In this document: one piece after another, positions 1 to 20,500 of the stretch | Layout: the number at the start of each line of letters is the position of its first letter | Numbering within the stretch: position 1 is the first letter of the stretch | Source: Elgaria multicarinata webbii | Taxonomy: Eukaryota; Chordata; Lepidosauria; Squamata; Anguidae | Direction of reading: 5' to 3' | Length of the DNA stretch: 64,000 nt | Assembly (NCBI RefSeq): GCF_023053635.1 | Contig: NC_086182.1 | Location: forward strand, 7,217,001 to 7,281,000 | Notes under the pieces: model-generated | The model's input: the letters and a program-made list of their open reading frames with translations, nothing else | Databases searched by the model: none | What the model was told of the DNA's origin: nothing | Position numbers and translations under genes: made by a program

Positions 1-66
1 TGGTTCACCCGACACACTAAGCCATAATGTTTAGCTCAAAATGCTTAGCCATGGCAGCTTAGCAGG
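1..66. mobile_element. Palindromic DNA element fragment
   Basis: It shares gctaagccataatgttta and nearby bases with the fuller copy at 15078-15165. The window starts inside it or just before it. Confidence 0.45.
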
Positions 67-470
67 GTCGATAAAAAAATCTTTTCAATGTAAAAAAATA
101 TAAAGTAATTTCAAACAGCTAAAAACAATTAACAATGAAATGTCACAACCAATTAGACAACTGATATTAACAGCCCTATCATATGCCTGGGAGCCTTAAC
201 CTGGTGCCAAAATGATGACAATGTTAGTGCCAGGTGGACCTCAGTGGGGAGAGCATTCCACAATCGGGAGGGAGGGGACCACCAACAAGGCCCTCAAATG
301 TCCCGCTGTGATTACAGCTCTGATTGGCTGGCAGAGCTGGTCCTCCATCTCTGAGCCTAAATGAGGAGCCAAAGGAAAGTAAAAGGTGGAGGAAGTGTCT
401 TCCTAAGAGAAAACTGGGAATGCGTGTCTTTCCAAATAGGGATCTGTGCCCCAGGTATCACCCCCTTCCA
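67..470 (-). mobile_element. L2-like LINE 3' end, antisense
   Basis: It carries the motifs seen in all antisense copies here: a run of aaacagctaaaa and aacaat bases, cctgggagccttaacctg, then gtgggagagcattccacaa. Confidence 0.5.
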
Positions 471-540
471 GTGATCCATCCAGTGAGAGCCAGTGTAGTG
501 CAGTGGTTACAGTAGAGGTTGACAACTTGTGGCAGTGTTG

Positions 541-10438
<9,898 letters not shown>

Positions 10439-10508
10439 CGCCCCCTGATGCTGCTCTTGCTCTGGCTTGTGCCAAGAAGCCCAGAAAGTCCCCGTGGGTC
10501 TCTTCTTC

Positions 10509-10545
10509 CCTCCCTCCCTCCCTCCCTCTCTCTTTCTCTCTCTCT
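10509..10545. repeat. (CCCT)n/(CT)n low-complexity tract
   Basis: It is a simple pyrimidine run about 70 bases after the GNS-like stop, in the 3' UTR. Confidence 0.8.
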
Positions 10546-11314
10546 CGTGGGGTCACGTCCTCCTTTCTCCACTTTTAAGCCAACATTGTTCTGCTTTCCC
10601 ATTCTCAATCCCTTGGCTTTAAGGCCCTGGTCAGTAACTGACTTGGCTGGAGGAATGGCGGGAAGGTATGAACGGGAAGTCGAGGCTCAGTGCACGACCG
10701 CCATCGGAATGAATGGGCATCAAGCTCTCGCCTTCTTTTTTTTGCAACTCAAATTTTGCCACTCAGGGTGGGGTTGGGGGCAGAACTGGTCCGGAGGACC
10801 CTAGTTGCTGACCCCCCCTGCTCTAAGGGCAGGGCTGGGCAGTTGTCACCCACCGGTAGACCCCTGGAAGGTTGGAGTGAGGGTTTTTGACTCCCAGTGG
10901 AACCCTTTGATTCTAAATGTGCTTCTTTTGCACCAGGCACGGGTTGGTGGATCTCAGGGTTGCAGTAAAAAGAAAATGAAAATAAAAGTAGCTCCTGCAA
11001 GCCTGAAGTCTACCCACCCTTGGTGAAAGAGGTTGTCCTGGGCTACGTGGCAATGGATTGGCTCTCTTCTTTTCTCCTGCCCTGGGAAGGGGGTGGGATT
11101 CATTTCCCCATCTAGTCACTAATCAGAATGGGATTACTTCTCCTCCTTCTCTTTCCCCTGGCTGAGCCCGGGAGGATCCGTGATTTTTGTGTCTTTAATG
11201 CCTGTCCTCTTAGGGATTTTTATTCAGATCCTCTCCCCTAGTCCAAAGTGGCTCTGGTAGCTGCTGTGTTGTCTCAACTGTACTTGTTTACTGTTGTGCT
11301 GTGAAAAGAAATGG

Positions 11315-11320
11315 AATAAA
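11315..11320 (+). terminator. Likely poly(A) signal of the GNS-like gene
   Basis: AATAAA lies about 880 bases after the GNS-like stop, before the next repeats begin. No earlier canonical signal was seen after the stop. Only transcript data could confirm its use. Confidence 0.5.
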
Positions 11321-11814
11321 AGACTCATTTATTAGGAAACAAGCTCTTGCTCTACTTAACTACAAGAAATGTTACATCTCTCTTACCGCGCTGGTTTAGA
11401 AAATCTGCAACCCCGGTTCCAAATATTGCTTGAATTCTGAAAAGAAGATAAGGTAACAAGCAGCATTTGGGGCACCTACAACATTTCATCTGGGCCCAAG
11501 CCCCATCCTCTTGGGGAGCTATGAACGGCTTTGTATCCTCAGCAGCTATTACACCAATCTCTACCTTCATCTCAGACCTATTTGCATGGTTAGCAACCAA
11601 CATATCTGACATTAAGGAAAGGAGATTCAGGCCTAAAGGGCCTGGAAGCAAAGTGTGTGTGGGGGATGAAGATGGGTATACATAGGTGAGCAACAACCAG
11701 CATGCACCACTAAGCAACAGTGTAGAATTTGGGGTAGAAGTACGTACACGGTCTTCAAGTGTTATGGCAAACGAAAATTTGCTCGTTGTACAATCTCTCC
11801 CATCATCACATCAC

Positions 11815-12760
11815 ATTTTCAAACACATTCCCTGAATTTGGTGGCGAAACTCTGGGGAGGTCTATTCCACAGTTGGGGTGCTACCACCAAGAAGACCCTC
11901 TCCCAAGTAGCCACCCACCTCACTTTGCTTTGTTGGGAGTACATAGATCAGGGCCTCCAAAAAGGATCTTAAAATTCAAGCAGGTATATATGGGAGAAGG
12001 CAATCCTTTTTTTTTTAATTGAATTTTTCAAAGTAACAATGAACAGTAGCAAATCTAAATACACCATATGTGATTCAATTTCTTTACAATCTTTCTGATA
12101 ATTCAGGATCTTTTTGGTACAAACAAGATTATCTGATAGTTATCATTCAACATCCTAATAGATAATGCCATAGAGTTCCATGTGTCTTAGGCCTTGTGTC
12201 CATCTCTGCATTAGCAAATTCAATAAATGAATACCGTATTCCATAAAAGTTTAATTTCTGCTTGCCCTCTTTGTACTAGAAGATGTTTACTGAGTTTCTC
12301 CATTAGTGCAAGTTCTCAGATTTCCTGTTTCCATGTGAGAAGAGAAAGTTCATATGCTGATTTCCAATTAGCGGCTATGACTAACCTGGATGTTGTCCAG
12401 GAATTAGTCAGGAGCTCTTTATGTCTTTGTGTATATAAAAAGATAGAATCATAGAATCATAGAATAGCAGAGTTGGAAGGGGCCTACAAGGCCATCTAGT
12501 CCAACCCCCTACCAAAAATGGTAGTCCCAGTTTTGCAGATTGTGTTAAATCTTGTTGTGTGACCCCACTGGCAAAGTTCTGGACCCAAACCTTTGCACCG
12601 GTGGGCAATCCCACCACATACGGAAGTAGGTACCTCCACAGCTCCCAACAACTAGGGTCCACATTACAATTAAAATAGTTCTGCTATACTGATCCTTCAG
12701 GTAACTTGTTCCCGAACTGTTCAAGACTTGCAGGTTAAACCAGCATTTTAAATTTGGACA
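11815..12760 (-). mobile_element. Antisense LINE pieces: L2-like, then an L1 3' end with a CR1 tail inside
   Basis: 11815-12000 is an L2-like fragment. 12003-12760 is antisense L1: its minus strand codes GGTYFRMWWDCPPVQRF, the L1 ORF2 C-terminal zinc-knuckle region, which also occurs in the L1 at 55840. A CR1 tail (agaatcatagaatagcagag) lies within it at 12447-12520. Confidence 0.6.
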
Positions 12761-13684
12761 CACTGCAGCTGATAAAGCACTGCATCATGTGACTGAAATG
12801 CCCACTTCAGACTTCAGTGAGACTTCCTGCATGACCTTCGTGTATGGAAGTACAGCAAGGATGGCATGTTGAGAGGGAGCTTGGAAAACACGTTTAGGTT
12901 AGCCGTGACGGCCCATTTGAAGCATTAATGGAGAGGGAAGGCTGTGGGGAGTCAGATCCATGCTTGGAGGCATCCAATCGTGCAGGGATTTTATTTATGA
13001 TATGGAAAATACCTGGTCATTGAGTGAGGCTGGGATGGGTTTTGAAGGTAAGGAGGCGGAGCTCAATGGTTGGGAATCATTAGGGGCGGGGGGACAAGTA
13101 AACCCCAGGTCAACACACAGGCCGCCTTCAACAAAATACCTTATCTGAGGTCAAAATACAAAGTGGGCAACTAACAGAGAAACCCCATGCATACTTAATC
13201 CAGAGTAAGTGTGTATAGGATTGTAGCCTAAAATACTTGAACAGCAACAGGAAGGCACTCTATTCAAGGAAAGAAAACCAAACGAACTCACAGCCGTGCT
13301 CATTTATTGTTTGCCAGCCTGACATTTTGGAGAGAGACCTTCAGCAGCTGCCTGCACTATGTGAATCTGCTTGAATAGCTAAATATTAACCAATCACCAT
13401 CATAAACCTGGTTTAATATTTAGCTGCTCAAGCTGTGCAAGCAGGCCCTGCAGAAGACGCCTCTCTGCCTGCCTGTATACTTTGCTCATTATCTGAGTCC
13501 ATCCTTCAAGGGAGTTTCAAAGTATAGCAAACAAGGGAAGGTGCCTTCTCAATGGTGTCCCCCTGGTTATGGAATGGCCTAATACACTCGGTAACACTTT
13601 GATGTCCTCCTACACTCCCTACAGGTCTCAAAAGTAATTGGGCAATAGCACTTAAACAGACAAGTATTTTAGCACAGATACCAG

Positions 13685-14212
13685 GTCCGGGCCCGATCCA
13701 AAGTGCTGGTATTGACATTTAAAGCCCTAAACAGTTTGGGGCCAGGTTATTTGAGGGAACGCCTCCTCCCATATGTACCTGCCCGGACCTTAAGATCCTC
13801 CATAGGGGTCCTTCTCTGTGAGCCCCTGCCAAAGGAAGTGAGGCAGGTGGCTACTAGGGGGAGGGCTTTCTCCGCTGTGGCACCCCGACTGTGGAATGAG
13901 CTCCCCAGAGAGGTCCGCCTGGCGCCTACACTGTACTCCTTTTGTCGCCAGTTGAAGACCTTTTTATTCTCTCAGTATTTTAACACTTAATTTTAACTTA
14001 AATTTAAATTTTACTGTTTTAACTGTATTTTAATTTTATATCAATTTTGCTTCATTGTTTTTATTCTGGTTCAGCTTTTTATATTTTATTTTGTATTTGT
14101 GCTTTTAACCTGTTGGTTGTCTTATTATGGTTTTAATTTTTGTGAACCGCCCAGAGAGCTTCGGCTATTGGGCGGTATAGAAATGTAATAAATAAATAAA
14201 TAAATAATAAAA
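13685..14212 (+). mobile_element. L2-like LINE 3' end, sense
   Basis: It codes LNSLGPGYLRERLLPYVP and then APRLWNELPREVRLAPTL, the L2-type ORF2 C-terminus. An A/T-rich 3' UTR follows, ending gaaccgcccagagagcttcg and (AATA)n. It is the best copy in the window of the most common LINE here. Confidence 0.75.
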
Positions 14213-14214
14213 TG

Positions 14215-14325
14215 TCAATGGGGTGGAAGCACCTTGGGGAGCTCCTTTAGAGTTCTGACTGCTTCTAGCTGGAACTCGGGCAGATTCACTGCCCCACGGA
14301 CATTAGAGTCACCAGCCTCTCCTGC
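14215..14325. mobile_element. Fragment of the CAGTGGAGGCTG hAT-like MITE
   Basis: It shares ctcctttagagttctgactg and the gagtcaccagcctc end with the full copy at 23062-23225. It lies just upstream of the putative SH2D6 promoter. Confidence 0.5.
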
Positions 14326-14364
14326 TCTTTGTTCCACTCTTCGCTCCCACCCATCGCCCTGTCC

Positions 14365-14455
14365 ATGTAAATCCTCAGTCGAGCATATGCAAATCTTAAG
14401 CACAGTGAACTTTTGTGCTTCCCCTGGGACAGCAGGTCCCCCATTTGCATGGCAT
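14365..14455 (+). promoter_or_regulatory. Octamer (POU) motif cluster at the putative SH2D6 promoter
   Basis: An exact octamer ATGCAAAT lies at 14387-14394 and an exact reverse octamer ATTTGCAT at 14443-14450; a one-mismatch ATGTAAAT lies near 14365. They sit within about 135 bases upstream of the strong donor taken as the end of SH2D6 exon 1. Octamers bind POU2-class factors. POU2F3 is the tuft-cell regulator and SH2D6 is a tuft-cell marker in mammals, so a direct link is plausible but inferred. I see no TATA box. Confidence 0.5.
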
Positions 14456-14497
14456 CCGGGACCAAGAGAGGCAGAGCGAAGTTGCATTCTCTCCAGT

Positions 14498-14500
14498 ATG
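14498..14500 (+). CDS. SH2D6: SH2D6 exon 1 coding end (start codon; 5' UTR upstream)
   Basis: ctccagtATG is followed directly by a consensus donor gtaagt at 14501. Taking this ATG as the start gives phase 0 into the exon at 16475 and leaves the whole chain in frame. The transcription start is not visible; the UTR probably begins within about 100 bases upstream. Confidence 0.5.
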
Positions 14501-17500
14501 GTAAGTTTGCAGTTTTGCTGCTTTCTGCTCTTGGTTTCGGGGTTGGCAGAACACCCTTGAAAGGCAGGCAGGCAGGCAAGCAACTTCCCTAGAACAGATG
14601 GAGAACTTCCCACTGGAAAAGCGAGTCACCCAAACCGAGTCCAGCTATGTAGGTCCATGTGTCCACCCTGGTCTGTAGTGCTTTGTGGGTTTATATAGCT
14701 GTAATCAGGCCTGCCTGGGTGGGGGGGGATGAAGGGGGCAGTTTGCCCCAGGCCCCCATATAGCAGGGGGCTCCCGACAAACTTGCCCCAATTATATATT
14801 CAAATCATTGTAATTTTTGTGCGTGTGATAGCCATCCCCGAGAAAATTCCATTTCACCGCCCCCGATTCCTCTGCGGGCCCTTCCAGCAATCCTATGGAG
14901 TAGAGAGGACACAGTGTGGATTACTTCTGAATCTAAACACAGAGAGGTACTGTTCCTCCGTCCGCTCACTCAGCTTTCTAAGCCAGCGTTATTTATTTAC
15001 AATATTTACATACCCCTCTATATTTAAAATCGATTCCAGAGCGGTGAACATAGGAATAAAACAGTAAAAAGTTAAGTCACGGTTCACACGACATGCTAAG
15101 CCATAATGTTTAGTTCAAAATGTTTACCACCATGGCTTAGCGTGTTGTCTGAACAGGGTCTTCGTGGGATTCATATCAATGAAAGTCAGGCCAAGTTAGG
15201 GTTGCTTCTGCACTAACCTTTTGCTCTGGAATTGCTATTCTTTGTCCGCTTACATTATATGGGGTATCCGTGTAATGTTGCTGTTAGAGATGTGAGATTT
15301 CCAGACATTTTGAATCCGTGAAAGAAATCTTCTTTCAGAGGGGGTGGGGGGGTCCTTGGAAAAAAATGAAATGTGGAAGGAAATGGAAAAATACCCAATA
15401 CTTTTTTCTGTGTGCTCGTTATAGATCTCATTACAAATTTTAAAAACGAACATAGGTGGGATAATCCACATGCAGGTTCCTTCACATGTGGTGGGAGTGG
15501 CAGAATAACGTACAATGTTTTTTATTATTATTGCATTCATTATTGCATTTATATCCTGCCTTTTTCCTCCAAGAAACCCAAGGCAGTGTACATAATCCTC
15601 CTCTCCATTTTGTCCTCACAACAACAAGCCTGTGAGGTCGGTTGGGCTGAGAGTCTGACTGGCCCAAAGTCACCCACTGGGTTTCCATGGCTGAGTGGGG
15701 ACTAGAACCCGGATCTCCTGACTCCCAGTCCGACACTCCAGCCACTACACTACACTGGCTCACAATGTTTCTTTCATATATAGGTTTTAACTTAGAATGC
15801 CATTAATTGATTAAGGTAGCATCTAACCAGAACAAGTCCATAAAACGCAGGATTCTATAAACCAAAACAGTCAAGAATTCACATTTTCTTCCATATTATG
15901 GTATGGTGGCTCTGCTCACACACTGGGAAACTGAGCATGACTTATCCCCAAATTCTGTCAGTGAAAGAGACATGAAATCAATAATTTTAAGAAGGAGTGG
16001 AAGAAATGACAATGTTGGGTATCTTACTCCATTATTTCCAGTCTTCTTATTACTTACGCCGGATCTACACTACTGCTTTAAAGCGCTTTATCACAGTTAT
16101 AAAGCGCTTTAAAGCAGTAGTGTAGATCCGGCCTTAGTGTTTAGAAACCATCTTGCGGGGGGGGGGGGGGAGTAAAGGCTGGGTAACAATTTATAAACAC
16201 CTTTTCTTAAACATTTTATTCATCATTCTAAAAGAAAATAATTCATAACCCAAAGCTGTTGATTTTTTCTAGTGAAAAAAGAAAGAAAAAAGAAACAGTC
16301 ATTGAAAAAGAAAAATGGTTTTGCCCAAGTATTTGCAGTTTTTTTCTGGGCCTTCACAGCTATTGTTGTCATCAATGCGTTTCAGCGTTTTCTGTGTTGT
16401 TTTTCTGTGACTTTTTAAAAATACAACTTCATTTTGCTTTTGTTTGCACTCTAATTTACCAATTCTCTTTGCAGAACATATTTGGGAAGAATAAGATTCC
16501 GTGAGTAGCTGCTCTTGTTGGATCTGGTGGCTTGTGGTACCCAAATGCCAGCAAGGCTGTGGATTTGTGGGGACTGCGGGCGGCAGTTCTGAGCTGGGGC
16601 CTTCACAAGCGTGCTTTCAGCTGCTGTTGCTGATGCTTATGGCTGCCAGCTTAGATGGCTTTAAAGGGAAGTGGGGAAATCACACAGGAGAAATTGATCC
16701 GGGGCCATTAGGCCATGATTGCTAGAGAGACCTCCCATTTCAGAGGCAGTTGCTGCGTTCAGACGACACGACAGTCAAACAATGGGGTAATAATCAACTC
16801 GGCAGTTGTTTATCTGTCAGGGATGCTTTAGGGGGGATTCCTGCATTGAGCAGGGGGTTGGACTCGATGGCCTCAGAGGCCCCTTCCAACTCTAGTAATC
16901 TATGATTCTGTGATCATTGTGTGGGTACACCCCACACAACATGATAATAATCAACCGTGGTGTGGATTAAGATCAGCATTGAGTTAACTATTAGTCCATG
17001 CTGAGTTGACTCACTCATCCCCCGCCCTCTCTCTCTCCCCTCAGTCCTCCCCCTAGAATCCCATCAGCCATTGCTGCCAAAAATCTATCCTGCCAGCTGG
17101 ACTAGAGCAGCACCCATCGCTTTGACCGCTTTTGCCTTGCAACTCTGTGGCTGATGAAATAACCAACGGTGCCCTCCACACAACACGATAACCAATGGTG
17201 GTTCAAATAGCCAACTCTGCACAGCGTTGGTTATTGCATTGGTTATTTCAGCCAAATAACCAACCGTTGGTTTAAAAACTCCCTCCACACAACACAATAA
17301 CCCATGGTAGATGAAATAACCAACCATCAACTATTTAAACCACCATTGGTTGTTGTGAACCCAGTTAGTATGTCGTTAAATACCAACTGGAGGTGATTTA
17401 TTATACTATTCAGAAGGGCTAATGCTTTAATAGTAGGGGTGAGGAACAAGAATGGTGTGTGTGTGTGATGACCTCCCACCTGGGCCTCTGTGGGCCTGAT

Positions 17501-20500
17501 GACATCATTTGCTTCTGGGCCAAAGCTCTTTCAGCCAGAACTTTAGCTAGGATTTGGCATCACTGCATGCTGACTTTCCACAGGCGGGGGCAGCCTGCAG
17601 GCAATGAAATTAGCCTTTTTGAAGCACTGGCTGAGGAGCATTCCTCTATCTGATCCCTCGTCCCAGGCCCGGGCTTTGATGTGTGTCTTTTCTCCTGCCC
17701 CCGAGATTCTCCAACTCAAGTCTGGTGTAAAAGACATCCACTTAGGATTCTGAGCCCAGGTTTTGTTTCTTCTTTTCTTTTTGAGTTCCAGAATTGGAAC
17801 GCACAACCCTTCGACGCAAAAATTCACTCCTGGTTATTACCCCAACCTTTATTTCAGCAGTATAATGTGTTGAGGAGGGGGGAGGTCATTCCGGGGTGTT
17901 TAAAACAATTGAGAGTCAAAAATGAAAAACCTTGTTGATTTACTGCAAAACGTCCAGAGTGCCACCAATAGATCCAAATCAAAATTCAGCCCACCCCCAA
18001 TCTAGGGTATACTCCCAGTTCACATCAGACGTTAGTGAAGTCTGCCTGGTCTAGCCCCTCACCTCCTTGCAAAATACCAGGTATGCACCCTACAACACCC
18101 ACTCTCCCCAGAATCCTCTGCAAAGGACAACGTTTCCTCAGTCGACAGAGGTTCCCTGAAGGTAGAAACATCTCCAACAGATACTCGTCCAACCATTTCG
18201 GGAACATCTCTGGGGAAGGGAGAAGAAGACACAACTTGCTAGCAGCCACTGGAAACAGAACTGGGAGATGGCCGCACGTTCTCATGAAGCCTCTGAATTT
18301 GTCTGTGTTTTCTATCATCTTTAAAGGTCCCAAGTCCCACCAGTACCTCCGAGGAGACCAGGTAAGCAGTAAGCATACACGACTCTGAGATGCCCTTGAG
18401 GATTTTTGCTCTCCAGAGGCCTTTGCATGGGGAAAACCCATATTGATCAGCAAGTGGCTGGAATCCCACCCAGTCTGCAGATAACACATTTGCACTGTTT
18501 TCACCCAAGACTGCCTTTGTAGCCCATAGCCCAGCCTTCCTCAACCTGCTGCCCTCCAGATGTATTGGTCTAAGTTCTCATCGGGGTGGGAGTTGTAATC
18601 TAGGGTAACAATATGAAAAGGTGGACAGGGCTCCTGGATCTTTAACAGTTGTATTGAAAAAGAAATTTCAGCAAGTGTTGTTTGTATATATGGGGAACCT
18701 GGGGAAATTTCCTTTTCATCACAACAGTTAAAGCTGCAGGTGCCCTGCCCTCTTTTAAATCTGGTCACACTAGTATAGCTCCTGCAGCTTTAACTGTTGT
18801 GAGGAAGAGGGAATTTCATCCGGTTTTCCATATATACAAATGACACCTGCTGAAATTACCTTTTCTATGCAACTGTTAAAGATACTGGAGCCCTGTCCTC
18901 CTTTCCATAGGGTCACCCTATGTAATCCAATACATCTCAGGGAGCATCAGGTTGGGGAGAAATGCCATCCTTTCTCACAATAACAGGATATAGTCTGTAG
19001 CTGCCCAGGGCTTTGCAGACTTGTAACTATAGGTCCAGGGTTATAGCTTTTGCAGGGGGGCAAGCCCCCTCAAGGATATTTCAGACCCCTTCCCTGAATT
19101 TTCATTTTTAAAAGTATGCAAGCTGCATTCTACCCGGGCCCTCAACAATGACACCTGCTACATATTCGTAGGCGCAGGCAGTACCAGCATTATATCGTGT
19201 TCCAGTTAAATGCATGTCCCACTGCTCCCACGTGGGAAAATGAATCCTCCTGCAATGCCTCCGCAAGTCATTTTGCTGCCTGCAAATGGTGCTCCCTCTC
19301 TGCAAAGTCAAAATGCATAATCCTGGTCCCCAAGGCTGGCTAAATTATTTTGACACCTGAGGCCGAAAGTCCCAGAAGCAAGCCTCCGGCTTCCCTGTTG
19401 GTAAAAATGCAGAAATAACAAATTAAATAACTAACCATTTGCTGCCTTTTCATGACACCTGCTGCCTCAGGAAGGCTCCTGCTTCTACCTAACGGTAGGC
19501 CCGGCACTGCTTACTTAGGGTGACCCTATGAAAAGGAGGACAGGGCTCCTGTATCTTTAACAGTTGCATTGAAAAGGAAATTTCAGCAGGTGTCATTTGT
19601 ATATATGGGGAACCTGGTGAAATTCCCTCTTCATCACCACAGTTAAAGCTGCAGGTGCCCTGCCCTCTTTTGTATCCGGTCACTCTAATATAGCTCCTGC
19701 AGCTTTAACTGCTGTGATGAAGAGGGACTTTCACCAGGTTCTCCATATATACAAATGACACCTGCTGAAATTCCCTTTTCTATGCAACTGTTAAAGATCC
19801 AGGAGCCCTGTCCTCCTTTTCAGATGGTCACCCTAGCTTACTACATTTGGAAAAACAGCTTTTCAGGAGAAATTCAGCTGAACCCTATTGTCTTGGCAGT
19901 TTATCATGTGCTGGGAGATTTTTTTAAAATAAAATAAATAATTAAAGGGCAAGGCATGTACACACATCCTTCATCTGCAACATGACAGTTGTATCACATG
20001 GTTCTGCTGATTTCTATAGACTGGCCTTGCTTTCGAAGAAGAGAGGTGGCTCCATCAAGCCTGCCTTCTGATCTCAGGGGCTAGCTGTATTGCTGAGTGG
20101 TGAGGCATATGCACTCTGCACATGGTTGGGGTTTGAAGTGGTGGTAGTGCGATATTAGCAGTTAAATTTATTTTCATTTAACAAATAAAAGGCTCCTGCC
20201 TTAAGATCTGTCACAAAGTGACTTCTTCAAGTCCTGTAGGTGAGTAATCTCTCACTGTTGTTAGTACAGAATTTTTAAAAAGAAAGAAAATAAAGACAAT
20301 ACATCCCTAGACATTGCACAGTCCTGTTTCAAGTAAACAGATAAACAAAAAAAAAAAAAAAAAGGGGGGGAAATACATATGCAAAAGGTGGGAACAATCA
20401 CCCACTACCTCGCTTTGTCTTGCATTATTGTGTAAAAGGTCTTGGCCATAATGTCCAAGTCAATATAAAAACCCAAATTTCAGCATGTTTTGTTTTTAAG

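Noticed and set aside
10448-10804. 118-codon + strand frame after the GNS-like stop
   Set aside because: It is in the 3' UTR, made largely of the CT-rich tract; no homology seen.
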